A DNA stretch of 64,000 bases from Elizabethkingia occulta. GTDB lineage: Bacteria > Bacteroidota > Bacteroidia > Flavobacteriales > Weeksellaceae. Both the position numbers and the translations under genes were made by a program. Positions 16,423 to 26,356 of this stretch are shown here, piece after piece (the stretch's first letter is position 1; each line of letters starts with the position of its first letter). The notes below the pieces were generated by a model. That model saw only the letters and a program-made list of their open reading frames with translations. It had not been told where the DNA came from and made no database searches. The DNA is taken from assembly GCF_002023715.1 (NCBI RefSeq), contig NZ_MAHX01000007.1, positions 124,001-188,000 on the forward strand, in the 5' to 3' direction.

Positions 16423-16713
16423 TTAAACACTATTTTCTGATTTTGAAAGCTCTTTTATTTTAGCTAGCGTATCAAAAAAACTAATGGTTCTTTCAGTTTC
16501 AATTATTTCTCCTGTATCAAAATTTTCAATAATTATGTTATATTTTCCTGTTATAGAATAATTATATGAAGATATATAAACTAAAACTTTATTAAACTGT
16601 ATACCTATCGCTGTAAGATCTGAATCCCAAAAATCCACAATATTAAAGCCATTTAATTTTTCGTCTTTAATGGAAGTCAATAAGTCGTTTATTTCTTTGC
16701 TTTTATTTCTCAT
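16423..16713 (-). CDS. Candidate immunity protein for the RHS protein
   Basis: A 96-residue soluble, acidic protein with no signal peptide. Its ATG overlaps the stop codon of the RHS gene by one base (TAATG on the minus strand), which implies translational coupling. This is the standard position for the cognate immunity gene of a polymorphic toxin. Internal segments (VLVYISSYNYSITGKYNIII, TERTISFFDTLAKIKEL) suggest a small alpha/beta fold. No named immunity family is recognised; the role rests on position. Confidence 0.6.
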   Translation of the reverse strand: MRNKSKEINDLLTSIKDEKLNGFNIVDFWDSDLTAIGIQFNKVLVYISSYNYSITGKYNIIIENFDTGEIIETERTISFFDTLAKIKELSKSENSV

Positions 16714-19700
16714 TATTTTAAAAATCTACTATCTGTTAAAAGTTTTCGAACAGTTGTGTTTCCACTTTGCAAAGCTTCCTTAACTGTACTATTTAAATGT
16801 TCTGCTGGAAACACTGACTTTATATTACCCTGTCTATGAGTAGAAATAAACTCTTGTACTGTTTTATCTGCATTTTCGAGGATACTCATAGTTGTTGGAC
16901 TATTTATATTTAGTTTAAGAGTTTTGGCTAGCTTCATAAATTTCCCTCCAAAGCTCCCCATTTTAGCAACGTTTCCAATTTTCCCCTTTTTCAAGTTAAC
17001 CGCTAGAATAACAGTTGTTATTATTATTTCTTCTTTATTCTCACTTTCACTGATATTTTTAATATTCTCTACTGTATCGGCTAAATTACTCGGAATATCT
17101 CTAATCTGCTTCCACATTATACTCAAATCACTACCGAAACCTTGTCCTAGCGAACCATATTTGGCATTAAGATTCGCAACTTCATCAGAATCAAGTGGTC
17201 TAATTGGTGTTAGCATTTTTGCAATTTCCCGTAAATTAATCTGAGCCGTAAATTTAGATGAAAGAGATTTGTATTTGGTTATAACGACTTCTTTAATTTC
17301 TTGTACAACAGTTTTCTTTTTAATTTCATCATCACCTGTAATGTTTTCTCCAATCATGCCAGTTGGATCGTTGTAGAATAGAGGATTATTATAAACATAT
17401 GAGTATGGACTATAATGGAGTTGTAATTCACTTAAATCATCATGTACCCCCCATCTTCCCAATTCCGGCATATACATTCTGGCACCATAGTCATACATTC
17501 CGGTTTCCTGTAGTTCCTTACCATTGTATTTATACTGATAAGCATTATTAGCTAAAGAATTCGAGTTATATCCCTGATGTTTTAAACCAAACGGGTAATA
17601 GTTGTTTTCTTCAATGATCTCCGCTCCTCCGGAAGCACCTTTGGTGTAGCTTAGCCTTACATTTCCAAGATGATCTGTATAATTGTAAATATACTTATTT
17701 TTAGTAAGATCATAATAACCTTCCGCAGTCGGTACAAACTGTAACACACCATTTTCATACTGGAACCCATCCAGGTAATCCGTGGTTTTACCCCCAAATA
17801 CCTTTCTTACCTTAGTCCCATCCGCGCGGTATACATAATCTGTATTCCCTATGGAAGCTGTAATACTGCTCGGTAAATTCAGATAATTGTAAGCAATATT
17901 CGAAATCCCCTTATCCAGATGATTCACCATATTACCATTGATATCATAACCAATCGTATTTCCACCCACCGGATAACCCGCTGCATTTCCCGAAGCATCA
18001 TTCACCCTAATCAGTTTATTACTATTCCCCGATTGATCATACGTATAACCCAGCTGATCCATTACCCCGGCACCCTGACCGGTTCTTTGCAATCCCGTAA
18101 TATTTCCGTTCACATCATAATTCAACCTCTCCGCATACGAACCACTAATAGCTCCCGCATTATCCCAGTAATTACCTTCTTTTAATCGGTTTACCCCATC
18201 ATATTGGTAACTGTAACGTCTTAATGTTCCGTCACTTTGTGTAGCCCAGTCGGTTTCCGCAATATTGCCATTGTACTTTTTAGAAGTTCCTGCTGGATTA
18301 ATATACTTCAGTTCAAATCCGAAAAGCTTATTCAGCAGATTCTTTGGGTCGTTCATTTTGGTTAAAGCTCCACGAATGTTGTATTCGTTTTTGATGGACT
18401 GAATACCATTTCCAATGTTTCGGGCTTCCAACTGTCCAAGCTCATTGTAGATATTCTCCGTCAAAACTTCCACAGGACCACCATTTAACTGATGGGTATG
18501 TTTTACCAGACGATTCTGATGATCATAAGAAAAATCTTCTTTCATCACCATTTCCCCGGATGAAGCATCTCTTTTATGATAGGTTATTGTACTGGTGGGT
18601 ACACCGGAGAAAGCTAATACAGAACTTGTTCTGGTATAACCGCCAAGATGATTCTGAGATTCTGTGGCTACAGGTCTTGCTTTATCATCATACCAGGTAT
18701 AAGATTTTGTCCAGCCATTATCCTCAATATTCTTTACCATAGAAGCGACCGGAAGCCCTTTTGTACTTCTTCCGTTCACCGGAACAGAATCCAGAACCGA
18801 AGCACCATTGAACACAGCCGGACTTCCCGGTGGATATTCATCATAATAATTAACGGTTAACAGAGTAAAGTTACTAACAGGATAGGCTGAACTGCTGTAA
18901 TAAACAGTTGCTCCGTTTTGTGAAAAACCGGAAGTACTTCTTTCTTCGTTATTAACACCAAAATGAACCATATTGCTTTGTTGGGCATCTCTTCCCGGCT
19001 CACTGTCCAGTAATCCTGTATAAGCGACTCTTCCGAATTTATCATACTTGGTGAAGAGCCATTTATTCTGCTGGCGGAGTTTTCCATCCTGAGTTAATAC
19101 CAGTCTGTCTTGCCTATCATAAACCATATACTCCCAGTCTTTCCCCGGAAGCTTCTTTTCCACGAGTCTGTTCTGACCGTCATAACGGTACTGATAAGCC
19201 AGTTCATTAAGGAGTGTAGCATCAACACCTTTGTGAATGGCTAAAGGCGGAATAACAAAAGCAAGCTGATTGTATTCATTATACACATAGTAAGTATCCA
19301 GATTTTCTGAACCATTTTGTTTACGTATCAGAACCGTTTGCCCCTGTCCGTTTTTGAATTCTATTGTTAAGTTTCCGTCTTCATCGGTAACGACATTCTT
19401 GTACAAACTATTGGCTCCGTAGGTACCACTTAAACCCAAAACAGAAACTGTTGCATTATTACTCCAGGAAGTACTGGTGGTATAACGGTAGACTTCATTA
19501 TCAGCATTGGCCTGATATTGATACTGTACTTTTTTACCATCCCAGTCAGAGCCCGGAGCAGCCTGAGCGAGTACTCTGTCCAGAGGAGAGTTTTCGAGTG
19601 TTTTCTCTCCATAAGCCAGAGGATCTACAGATCCGTCAGCCTTTTTGTAATGATTCCGGGCTGCAGCCTGAACTCCGGATTGTATATTTCCGTTTAGAGA

Positions 19701-20177
19701 GTTCATTGGAACCGGAAGCCAGGACTGCACCTGACGCCCGAAGCTGTCATACGGAATGTCAGTAACCAAGTCATTCCCATTTGGTGTAGACTTAATAGAA
19801 AGCTCCTGCTTGGGTCTGCCGAGTCCGTCGAAATAAGAGATACTCTGCTGCTGAGGCGCAGCAGGATCCGAGGAAGAGCGGGGTGCCAGATAAGTACGTG
19901 AGTAAACATAATTCTCATTCACCGATATGGAAGCTGTCGGATCAGGAGCATAATTATTTGGCGTAGGGTTGGGATTGGAAGATGCTCCCAGAGAAGCCCT
20001 GAAGCTATTGACGGCAGGCGAAGCGGCATTGAACCCTGGCAGGAGCCTGATGCTGTAAGGATCGGTAACAGACTTGTTTTGTTCTGTTACCGGATTGGTG
20101 AGAATAATCTGGGCATGGGATGAGAGAGTCCCTGCCATGAGAATTCCCATGGTATAAAAATGTTTGAACTTAAACAT
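16713..20177 (-). CDS. RHS-repeat polymorphic-toxin-like secreted protein (DUF6443-like N-terminus)
   Basis: A 1154-residue secreted protein. A signal peptide (about 1-22, ...LSSHAQ) is followed by a DUF6443-like region (YFDGLGRPKQELSIKSTP, DIPYDSFGRQVQSWLPVP), then many YD repeats. The RHS-associated core (HLGNVRLSYTKG, YYPFGLKHQGYN, YKYNGKELQETGMYDYGARM, SPYSYVYNNP, NDPTG) ends near residue 940. The remaining ~214 residues are an unrelated tail ending FPAEHLNSTVKEAL...RKLLTDSRFLK, in the place where a toxin tip is normally found. The tail and the next gene are visibly more AT-rich than the core, a sign of module exchange. The toxin activity is not identified. A long 5' UTR of about 170 nt follows the shared promoter block. 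Confidence 0.8.
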   Translation of the reverse strand: MFKFKHFYTMGILMAGTLSSHAQIILTNPVTEQNKSVTDPYSIRLLPGFNAASPAVNSFRASLGASSNPNPTPNNYAPDPTASISVNENYVYSRTYLAPRSSSDPAAPQQQSISYFDGLGRPKQELSIKSTPNGNDLVTDIPYDSFGRQVQSWLPVPMNSLNGNIQSGVQAAARNHYKKADGSVDPLAYGEKTLENSPLDRVLAQAAPGSDWDGKKVQYQYQANADNEVYRYTTSTSWSNNATVSVLGLSGTYGANSLYKNVVTDEDGNLTIEFKNGQGQTVLIRKQNGSENLDTYYVYNEYNQLAFVIPPLAIHKGVDATLLNELAYQYRYDGQNRLVEKKLPGKDWEYMVYDRQDRLVLTQDGKLRQQNKWLFTKYDKFGRVAYTGLLDSEPGRDAQQSNMVHFGVNNEERSTSGFSQNGATVYYSSSAYPVSNFTLLTVNYYDEYPPGSPAVFNGASVLDSVPVNGRSTKGLPVASMVKNIEDNGWTKSYTWYDDKARPVATESQNHLGGYTRTSSVLAFSGVPTSTITYHKRDASSGEMVMKEDFSYDHQNRLVKHTHQLNGGPVEVLTENIYNELGQLEARNIGNGIQSIKNEYNIRGALTKMNDPKNLLNKLFGFELKYINPAGTSKKYNGNIAETDWATQSDGTLRRYSYQYDGVNRLKEGNYWDNAGAISGSYAERLNYDVNGNITGLQRTGQGAGVMDQLGYTYDQSGNSNKLIRVNDASGNAAGYPVGGNTIGYDINGNMVNHLDKGISNIAYNYLNLPSSITASIGNTDYVYRADGTKVRKVFGGKTTDYLDGFQYENGVLQFVPTAEGYYDLTKNKYIYNYTDHLGNVRLSYTKGASGGAEIIEENNYYPFGLKHQGYNSNSLANNAYQYKYNGKELQETGMYDYGARMYMPELGRWGVHDDLSELQLHYSPYSYVYNNPLFYNDPTGMIGENITGDDEIKKKTVVQEIKEVVITKYKSLSSKFTAQINLREIAKMLTPIRPLDSDEVANLNAKYGSLGQGFGSDLSIMWKQIRDIPSNLADTVENIKNISESENKEEIIITTVILAVNLKKGKIGNVAKMGSFGGKFMKLAKTLKLNINSPTTMSILENADKTVQEFISTHRQGNIKSVFPAEHLNSTVKEALQSGNTTVRKLLTDSRFLK

Positions 20178-20302
20178 AACGATTTGGTTTTTAAAGATTA
20201 ATAATTACTTTTTGCGATTTTTTGTGTTTTTGTTTTTCAGTGATTCAGTTGTAAGGTTGTAAGTTATATGATTTGGTGGTTGTCAGTTACCAGTTATCAG
20301 TT

Positions 20303-20323
20303 ATCAACCATCAACCATCAACC
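20303..20323. repeat. ATCAACC heptamer, three copies
   Basis: Three tandem ATCAACC units in the presumed 5' UTR of the RHS gene. The same heptamer occurs five times at 27533-27567 in front of the tail-fibre operon. Confidence 0.85.
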
Positions 20324-20356
20324 TATTCCGATAACCCCTAACTTCTTTTGTTAAAG

Positions 20357-20395
20357 CAAAGATCCTAGCTGGTGACGCCAAAACTTGACGCATTA
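20357..20395 (-). promoter_or_regulatory. Shared promoter block, copy 1 (RHS gene)
   Basis: CAAAGATC at 20357-20364 (minus strand GATCTTTG, close to TAnnTTTG) is followed after 10 nt by the 17-mer ACGCCAAAACTTGACGC at 20375-20391 and then ATTA. The same block occurs at 24036 and 27589 with identical spacing. It lies about 180 nt upstream of the RHS start codon. Confidence 0.7.
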
Positions 20396-20510
20396 AAAAA
20401 GAGTTTTAGCTTTTTTGTGTTTTTTGAAAGGGTAGTAATAAGAACTACCAAAGGTTCAGCTATAAGGCTATAGGGGCTAACTTCCAACCTCTAGTTTCTA
20501 ACTTCTAATT

Positions 20511-20555
20511 AAAGAGAGAACAGGTGATGAAAGCACCAACCTGCTTTTCTCTCTT
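20511..20555 (-). terminator. Terminator of the gene at 20595
   Basis: Long imperfect stem AAAGAGAGAACAGGT (20511-20525) and ACCTGCTTTTCTCTCTT (20539-20555) directly downstream of the minus-strand gene. The minus strand continues into TTAATTAG-type AT-rich sequence. Confidence 0.6.
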
Positions 20556-20594
20556 AATTTCAGTATTTTGCACCTCGTAATTCTAACTTCGTAC

Positions 20595-23500
20595 TTAATT
20601 CTTATATCGGTATTGATATTCTTTCAACAGATTTCCGTTTATATCTTTTACGGATTCCAGTCTGTTAGCTGAATCATACTTATAGATCTCCCGTATTCCT
20701 GAAGGTGGTGTAATACTCGTTACTCCAATCAATGGATTATAAGTATAAGTCGTAATCTGATAAGCAGACAATGCGGTATTGTTTCTAAGAATATCCAAAG
20801 CTCCAATTAAAGCCTGTTCAGACTGGTCAGTTCCTTGTGTGTTATCTGCATCCGATGCAGCAATAATAGCAGATACATAAGCAGAAACCTGGTTGTAAGC
20901 AGCGCCTTCGATCTTAGCAATAGGTTGTGTCTGACCATAACCCCAAATGACGGTTACAGGTTTTCCTTTTACAGAGTACTGAAGAATATTTCCTTTGTTG
21001 TCATACAGATCATAAGTGATTTCAGTTTGTGCTTTTGAAGCATCATTCGGATTTTGTAGATCAAAGCCTAATACTGAAACAGGTAATGCTAATCCTGAGG
21101 TTCTGGCATTGGCATCAGCCTGACTGACAGGATACAAAATCTCTGATTTGGAAATTGTTTTTCCCGGATCATTATCATTTTGTTTCTGAGTGACAGTTGT
21201 CTGAAGCGGAATCCCGATCATGTTTTTATCAATAAGATACTGGTTGCCTTTTTCGTGGGCGTATTGGTAGGTGGTTTCGGAGGACGAGCCATCAGAAATT
21301 TTGGTTATTGTGTTTTGGATGTTTATCGGATTGTTAATATTAGTATCAGAGTAATTATTGGTAACACTTGTTTCTATAACTTTATCACCTAAAAATTCCT
21401 TCGTTATAGTTTTAATGTTTTCTATCTTGGCTGACTCTATGGCGTTTATTTGTATATCAGTATTATAAGCCAGTTCAATTGGCAAGATGTCAAAATTGGT
21501 ATAAAAAGCAGCCATATATGGTACATTAGGATTAACAGTATAACCCGATAAGCTATTTTTTATTGGACTTAATTTTTCAACATAATCTACTGTTTTAACA
21601 ACTTCATTTGCAGAATTCAAGTAAGTTTCTTTTTTTAATCTTCCTGCTTTCCATCTGTTATAGCCTAACTGGGGTAATTCTCCTTCACTAAATTCCATTA
21701 AAACACTACCTTTTTCACTTTTTTCTATAACATAAGGATATGTCGCAACATCTGAGCTTCCGTAAGCATTACTATTTTGAGTAGAATTTTGAATTGTTAG
21801 ATATTTTTCAATGAAGCCTTCAGGTGTCTGGTAATCATCTAATGGTACCCCTCTAATATGTCTCCGGGTAATCGTTGAAAAATTATAAGGCTGATTTAGT
21901 TTAATAATTGGTGTAAAGTTTTTATTTTGATCATATTTTCCATACAAATAGGTGTAAACATTGGAAATATTATTTTGGTCTATGTCTTCTATTTTAGTGA
22001 TACGCAAGCCAGAGTAATTTGTTTTATTATTATCTGGTGATTCAGAATATACAGGATAGCGATAGTTTAGGCTAACCGTCGCATTACAAACACAATTACC
22101 ATTTTTAGTTATTTTTATAGAGCCTGATGTACTATTTCTAGGCCACTCTAAAGCTTGTGTTTTCCCTCCGGAATAATAATTTGTACCATAGCTAATTGCG
22201 CCAATGCATCTTGTCGATCCTTCTGGCGGTAATTGATTATTTGGTAAAGATGCATTATCACACATATTATTGAAAATGACACTTATATTACCAATCTCCG
22301 CTTCTTTGCTAATTGCATATATTTTTTGGTATATATTGTCATCTAATACAAAATCCTTACGTCCACCCATATCATTTAATCCACTTTGAATACTAGAGAT
22401 TTCCAAGCGATCATTTACGTAATATGCTATCTTTTTTCCATTATTATTACTTGAAGGTAATTCATAATAAAAATTCTTTCTTGCTCCAGTTGGATATTGT
22501 ATTGATTTAAGACTACCAATTTTAGTATATTTTTCATCAGGCTCACGATCCCGCCTTAAAAGTTGGCCATAATCTACTACTGGAATCTGAATATTTGTAT
22601 TACTAGTATAATTTAAAGGGATCCCAGTACCTTTATCTCCTCCTAGGCTATTAACATATCCCCAATAATCATCATTGTTGGAATTTCTTCTTGGAAAACT
22701 AAACTCTTCATCATAGGTAAATTTGTAATCATTATTTTGTAAATTATCATGAATACTCACTAGTTTTAATCTGTAGTCTTCATATGTTTTATCCATATTT
22801 GTATTATCAAAATAACTATAATTTAAAGTTACTTCCTTAATAATATCTCCAGACTTATTTTTAACTAAAATTTTCCTAAGAGCAACTCCTTGATTTCCTT
22901 CTAAGTCTTTCCTATACTTAGTTCCATCTGAGAAATTCATGCCTTCATCATCAGAATAAAGGAAAATAATTTCGCCTTTATCATACTCTATTTTATTAAT
23001 TAAATTATCAGCCGATGTAGTATAAGAAGGTTTTTTTTCATATTTAAGAAGTGGGGGCTGTTTATAATATGATCCCGCAGGATCTACAGAGAATTTTAAA
23101 TTAGCTATTTCAACTGAATTTTGTTCCTTATATACATTTTCTTTAGCATAGACAAACGATATAAACTTATCATTAATCTTAATTTTATCTATAGCATGAG
23201 ATGTCGAGTTTTGAGATATTTTATAATTATAATAACTTGAAACTGAGCTTTTAGGTCCCATCCAATACTCAATACCTTTTGAATCTTTTATATGAAATTT
23301 ACCTTTATCAATATCTATAATAACGTCTTCATTGGGAATAGTAAATCCTTTAAGCTCATCTTTTTTAAGTATAAACGATCCAGCATTATTGTTTTGTAGA
23401 ATAAACGCCCCAGAGATTGTAGGTAAATTAAAGTTGAATATATCGGGTTTCGTATCATATGCATTATCCAATATTGCTTCAAGTTCTTCTGCTTTTTTGT

Positions 23501-23918
23501 GATTTTCTAGATCTGTCTTTGCTGTTAAGGTAATTCCACGATACTTTTCATAATCATTGATGTCTTTTGAAATAGTATTAGCTGAGAAATCACTTATTCC
23601 TTTTATTTCTTGCTGTATGCTTCCGGGAATATTTAAAGCCCAGCCTAGACCTACTATACTCGAAACTTCATTTAATTTTATTCCGCCTGTATTATAAGAT
23701 AGGCTAATTGGAATTGAAACATCATCAACAACTATGGTGTATATAGGAATATTTATATTAGCTTTTCCTCTAAAGTAATCCATCGGCATTTTTTCAACTT
23801 TCGACATACTATAGGCTTCTGCGCTTATAGGGAATGAGATTAATTCCTTTTTTTGTGCGTTTAGTATAGTAGCGCACGCGAAAGAAAATAATGTAAAATA
23901 TGTTTTCATTGTATTCAA
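20595..23918 (-). CDS. Secreted YD-repeat/RHS-like protein without toxin tip
   Basis: A 1107-residue protein with a signal peptide (about 1-21, ...TILNAQ). The N-terminal half has SpvB/TcaC-like features of secreted RHS shells: PMDYFRGKANINIPIYTI, VSIPISLSYNTGGIKLNE and VGLGWALN are the usual entry to such cages. The C-terminal end has YD motifs (EIYKYDSANRLESVKDINGN, LKEYQYRYK). It stops where an RHS core would normally begin, so it lacks core and tip. It is next to the complete RHS protein at 16713 and shares the promoter block, which suggests the two act together, perhaps as B/C-type parts of one shell; this is inference. An in-frame ATG three codons in is an equally good start. Confidence 0.72.
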   Translation of the reverse strand: MNTMKTYFTLFSFACATILNAQKKELISFPISAEAYSMSKVEKMPMDYFRGKANINIPIYTIVVDDVSIPISLSYNTGGIKLNEVSSIVGLGWALNIPGSIQQEIKGISDFSANTISKDINDYEKYRGITLTAKTDLENHKKAEELEAILDNAYDTKPDIFNFNLPTISGAFILQNNNAGSFILKKDELKGFTIPNEDVIIDIDKGKFHIKDSKGIEYWMGPKSSVSSYYNYKISQNSTSHAIDKIKINDKFISFVYAKENVYKEQNSVEIANLKFSVDPAGSYYKQPPLLKYEKKPSYTTSADNLINKIEYDKGEIIFLYSDDEGMNFSDGTKYRKDLEGNQGVALRKILVKNKSGDIIKEVTLNYSYFDNTNMDKTYEDYRLKLVSIHDNLQNNDYKFTYDEEFSFPRRNSNNDDYWGYVNSLGGDKGTGIPLNYTSNTNIQIPVVDYGQLLRRDREPDEKYTKIGSLKSIQYPTGARKNFYYELPSSNNNGKKIAYYVNDRLEISSIQSGLNDMGGRKDFVLDDNIYQKIYAISKEAEIGNISVIFNNMCDNASLPNNQLPPEGSTRCIGAISYGTNYYSGGKTQALEWPRNSTSGSIKITKNGNCVCNATVSLNYRYPVYSESPDNNKTNYSGLRITKIEDIDQNNISNVYTYLYGKYDQNKNFTPIIKLNQPYNFSTITRRHIRGVPLDDYQTPEGFIEKYLTIQNSTQNSNAYGSSDVATYPYVIEKSEKGSVLMEFSEGELPQLGYNRWKAGRLKKETYLNSANEVVKTVDYVEKLSPIKNSLSGYTVNPNVPYMAAFYTNFDILPIELAYNTDIQINAIESAKIENIKTITKEFLGDKVIETSVTNNYSDTNINNPINIQNTITKISDGSSSETTYQYAHEKGNQYLIDKNMIGIPLQTTVTQKQNDNDPGKTISKSEILYPVSQADANARTSGLALPVSVLGFDLQNPNDASKAQTEITYDLYDNKGNILQYSVKGKPVTVIWGYGQTQPIAKIEGAAYNQVSAYVSAIIAASDADNTQGTDQSEQALIGALDILRNNTALSAYQITTYTYNPLIGVTSITPPSGIREIYKYDSANRLESVKDINGNLLKEYQYRYKN

Positions 23919-24035
23919 TATTTTTTGTTTTTAATTTTTAATTTGAGATTTAATAACCACTTTCTAAGGCGATCTGCTTTTGTGATTTTTTAATGGATTC
24001 ATAATATTTTATTTTTATTGTTTTTCTTTCTCCAA

Positions 24036-24075
24036 CAAAGATCCTCACGCGTGGCGACAGAACTTGACGCATTAA
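24036..24075 (-). promoter_or_regulatory. Shared promoter block, copy 2 (YD-repeat gene)
   Basis: CAAAGATC at 24036-24043, a 10-nt gap, and GCGACAGAACTTGACGC at 24054-24070 followed by ATTAAA. It has the same order and spacing as copies 1 and 3, about 120 nt upstream of the start codon at 23918. Confidence 0.7.
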
Positions 24076-24114
24076 AAAAATATTTTCAGTTTTTTTACTG
24101 TAGTATTGAGAAGT

Positions 24115-25467
24115 TTATTTGTTGAGTAAGACTTTAATCTGTCCTTCAAGTTTTTGGATTCTTTCCTGTTGTTCCTTGTTTTGTTTATTCTGCTCAATAG
24201 AATAAAGTGTGAGCTCCTCGATTTTCTGTAGAAGCTTAATTTGAAAATCTCCGATATTCACACCCTCTTTTTGCATTTCAGCAGCTGAGGCAATCTCTGG
24301 TAGATGCTTCTTTTCCTTAATGTGTTTTTCTACGCTGGCTAGGTCGGGTAGTTGATAAGAATCTTCAAAAACAAAATCTGCGGTAGGAGTAGTGGTAACC
24401 TTGATTTCTTTGGCTTCGAGTTTACCCTGAAGAGAAGCATTTCCATTAGTATTAATTCTTAAATGCTCTTTAAAACTGCCACTTAAAATATTGTTCCTGA
24501 TATCAGGTGTATTCCATGATCCTAAAATAATAGGGTAGTTGGAACCTGAAGAAATGACAGGACCAAATCCTCCTTTTTTAACAATACCTAATCTTGATTC
24601 TCCTTGTGCATCTATTCCGATATAAGAATTATCAGCATTTGAATATACAGAACCATTAACTTCAAGTTTTTCTGAAGGAGTTGTTGTTCCAATTCCGACA
24701 TTGCCATCTGTGGCAATCGTCATTCTTGCTGTTTTGTTTGTGATTAGACTATACGGATGATTGGTATGAGTTCCAGCTAAGCCCCCGGCCGGAGCGGAAA
24801 AGATATCAGTATTGTGAGACCATATCCCAGTTGTAATATCAGATGTAGAAGTAATTAATTTAGAATTGGAAAATCCTTTTACTTCCATTACTTTGTTCCA
24901 TCCTTCTATATTCTCCGGATTTGTCGTTCCAATCCCCACATTGCCATTACTGGTAATTATACCTGCAGGGAAATTTAATTCACCTACAGTATTTTTATAA
25001 GGAATGGTAACCGTTTTAGTGCCCGAAAGAGGCTCATCAGCAACACTCCAATTAGAAAACCAGGATATTTCTTCACTCATACCATGGGCAAAACCTCTTA
25101 CTGTAAATCGATTAAAATATTTTTTGTCATTGATAAAAATGACAACTTTGCCATTCTCATTGGAAAGTTTTACCTCGGGAGTATAGGCACCAAAAGAAGA
25201 GATACTGTTGTTAATAAATTCATTTTCGTATATATACCAGTTGAATATTAATCCAATAGGTTTTCCATCAAAATAATTATAACCTTCAATAATAATGGTT
25301 GGCATTCCCTGTTGGTTGATAAATGGAATATTGGTTATTATTTTGACTCCATGCACCGGAGTATCATTGAAGCTGTAATTGATTATAGGATTGTAGTTCT
25401 GTGCTTTTATAAATCCTAGTGTAGAAATCAGGACACTGAGCGTAATTAAATATTTTAAAGTTTTCAT
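24115..25467 (-). CDS. Secreted tail-fibre-like protein with shared C-terminal module (third in operon)
   Basis: A 450-residue protein with a signal peptide (ending ...GFIKAQ), a beta-rich N-terminus, two GNVGIGTTNP/GNVGIGTTTP motifs typical of trimeric fibre proteins, and a C-terminal module (about 370-440) with LEAKEIKVTTTPTADFVFED, then YQLPDLASVEKHIKEKKHLP and a coiled-coil-like end. The module is nearly identical in the two neighbouring genes while the N-termini differ. Probably a trimeric, surface or secreted fibre. It starts 4 nt after the stop of 25472. Confidence 0.72.
   Translation of the reverse strand: MKTLKYLITLSVLISTLGFIKAQNYNPIINYSFNDTPVHGVKIITNIPFINQQGMPTIIIEGYNYFDGKPIGLIFNWYIYENEFINNSISSFGAYTPEVKLSNENGKVVIFINDKKYFNRFTVRGFAHGMSEEISWFSNWSVADEPLSGTKTVTIPYKNTVGELNFPAGIITSNGNVGIGTTNPENIEGWNKVMEVKGFSNSKLITSTSDITTGIWSHNTDIFSAPAGGLAGTHTNHPYSLITNKTARMTIATDGNVGIGTTTPSEKLEVNGSVYSNADNSYIGIDAQGESRLGIVKKGGFGPVISSGSNYPIILGSWNTPDIRNNILSGSFKEHLRINTNGNASLQGKLEAKEIKVTTTPTADFVFEDSYQLPDLASVEKHIKEKKHLPEIASAAEMQKEGVNIGDFQIKLLQKIEELTLYSIEQNKQNKEQQERIQKLEGQIKVLLNK
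24185..24426 (-). repeat. 242-bp 3' module, copy 1
   Basis: Direct repeat nearly identical at nucleotide level to 25518-25759 and 26451-26692. It encodes the LEAKEIKVTTTP to YSIEQNK module. Confidence 0.9.
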
Positions 25468-25471
25468 AGTA

Positions 25472-26350
25472 TTATTTTTTTAGAGTTTTTATTTCGTTTT
25501 CGAGTTGTTGAATTCTCTTATTCTGCTCAATAGAATAAAGTGTGAGTTCTTCGATTTTCTGTAAAAGTTTAATTTGGAAGTCTCCGATGTTTACTCCTTC
25601 TTTCTGCATTTCAGCAGCTGAGGTAATCTCTGGTAGATGCTTCTTTTCCTTAATGTGTTTTTCTACGCTGGCTAGGTCGGGTAGTTGATAAGAATCTTCA
25701 AAAACAAAATCTGCGGTTGGGGTAGTGGTAACCTTGATTTCTTTGGCTTCGAGTTTACCACTTACACTTACATTACCATTGGCTCCGTTAATAATAAATT
25801 GTTTACCCCAATCCCAATCTAGTGCATCATTTTTAGGAGCAATATGCAATGTTGTTCTACCATCATCAGGAGAATGAAAAATCCAACTATTGATACCTCC
25901 ACTAATTATATCTTGGAATCGGGCGGAACCATTTACATCCAATTTATACTTGGGAGCCTCATATCCAATCCCAACATTTCCATTGTCTTGGAGAAATAAT
26001 GTGATATCACAAATGCCACCCTGGCAACGATTAACAGCATCATATCGATAGAAGCCTAATCCCTTAGCCCATGTATTTCCTTTCCATATAGCCCATTCTT
26101 TTACTTGTCCGGGTTGCGTGTAGGCATCATCAATGAAACGTAATCCCGTCGGAATATAACCTCCATTTCCTCTTATAATAGGGATGTTTTCATTAGCATG
26201 AATGTCTAATATAGCTTGTGGAGTAGTTGTCCCGATTCCTACATGTTTAAATTCCGGATTGGTGGTTGCTTGTACCTGCCCTTGTGGTGTACTTAGTTGG
26301 GCAAAGTAAAATCCAGGTAATACTAATAGTAGTATGCTTAGCTTTTTCAT
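25472..26350 (-). CDS. Secreted tail-fibre-like protein (second in operon)
   Basis: A 292-residue protein with a signal peptide (...PGFYFAQLS), the motif VGIGTTTPQAILDIHANE near the N-terminus, a GNVGIGYEAP motif in the middle and the same C-terminal module as its neighbours (about 203-283). It differs from them over the first two thirds, so the operon presents three different fibre heads on one common base. The stop lies 4 nt before the gene at 24115 begins; the start is 6 nt after 26357 ends. Function inferred from fibre-like composition. Confidence 0.72.
   Translation of the reverse strand: MKKLSILLLVLPGFYFAQLSTPQGQVQATTNPEFKHVGIGTTTPQAILDIHANENIPIIRGNGGYIPTGLRFIDDAYTQPGQVKEWAIWKGNTWAKGLGFYRYDAVNRCQGGICDITLFLQDNGNVGIGYEAPKYKLDVNGSARFQDIISGGINSWIFHSPDDGRTTLHIAPKNDALDWDWGKQFIINGANGNVSVSGKLEAKEIKVTTTPTADFVFEDSYQLPDLASVEKHIKEKKHLPEITSAAEMQKEGVNIGDFQIKLLQKIEELTLYSIEQNKRIQQLENEIKTLKK
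25518..25759 (-). repeat. 242-bp 3' module, copy 2
   Basis: Second copy of the module. Differences from copy 1 are scattered and mostly at third codon positions. Confidence 0.9.
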
Positions 26351-26356
26351 GATATT

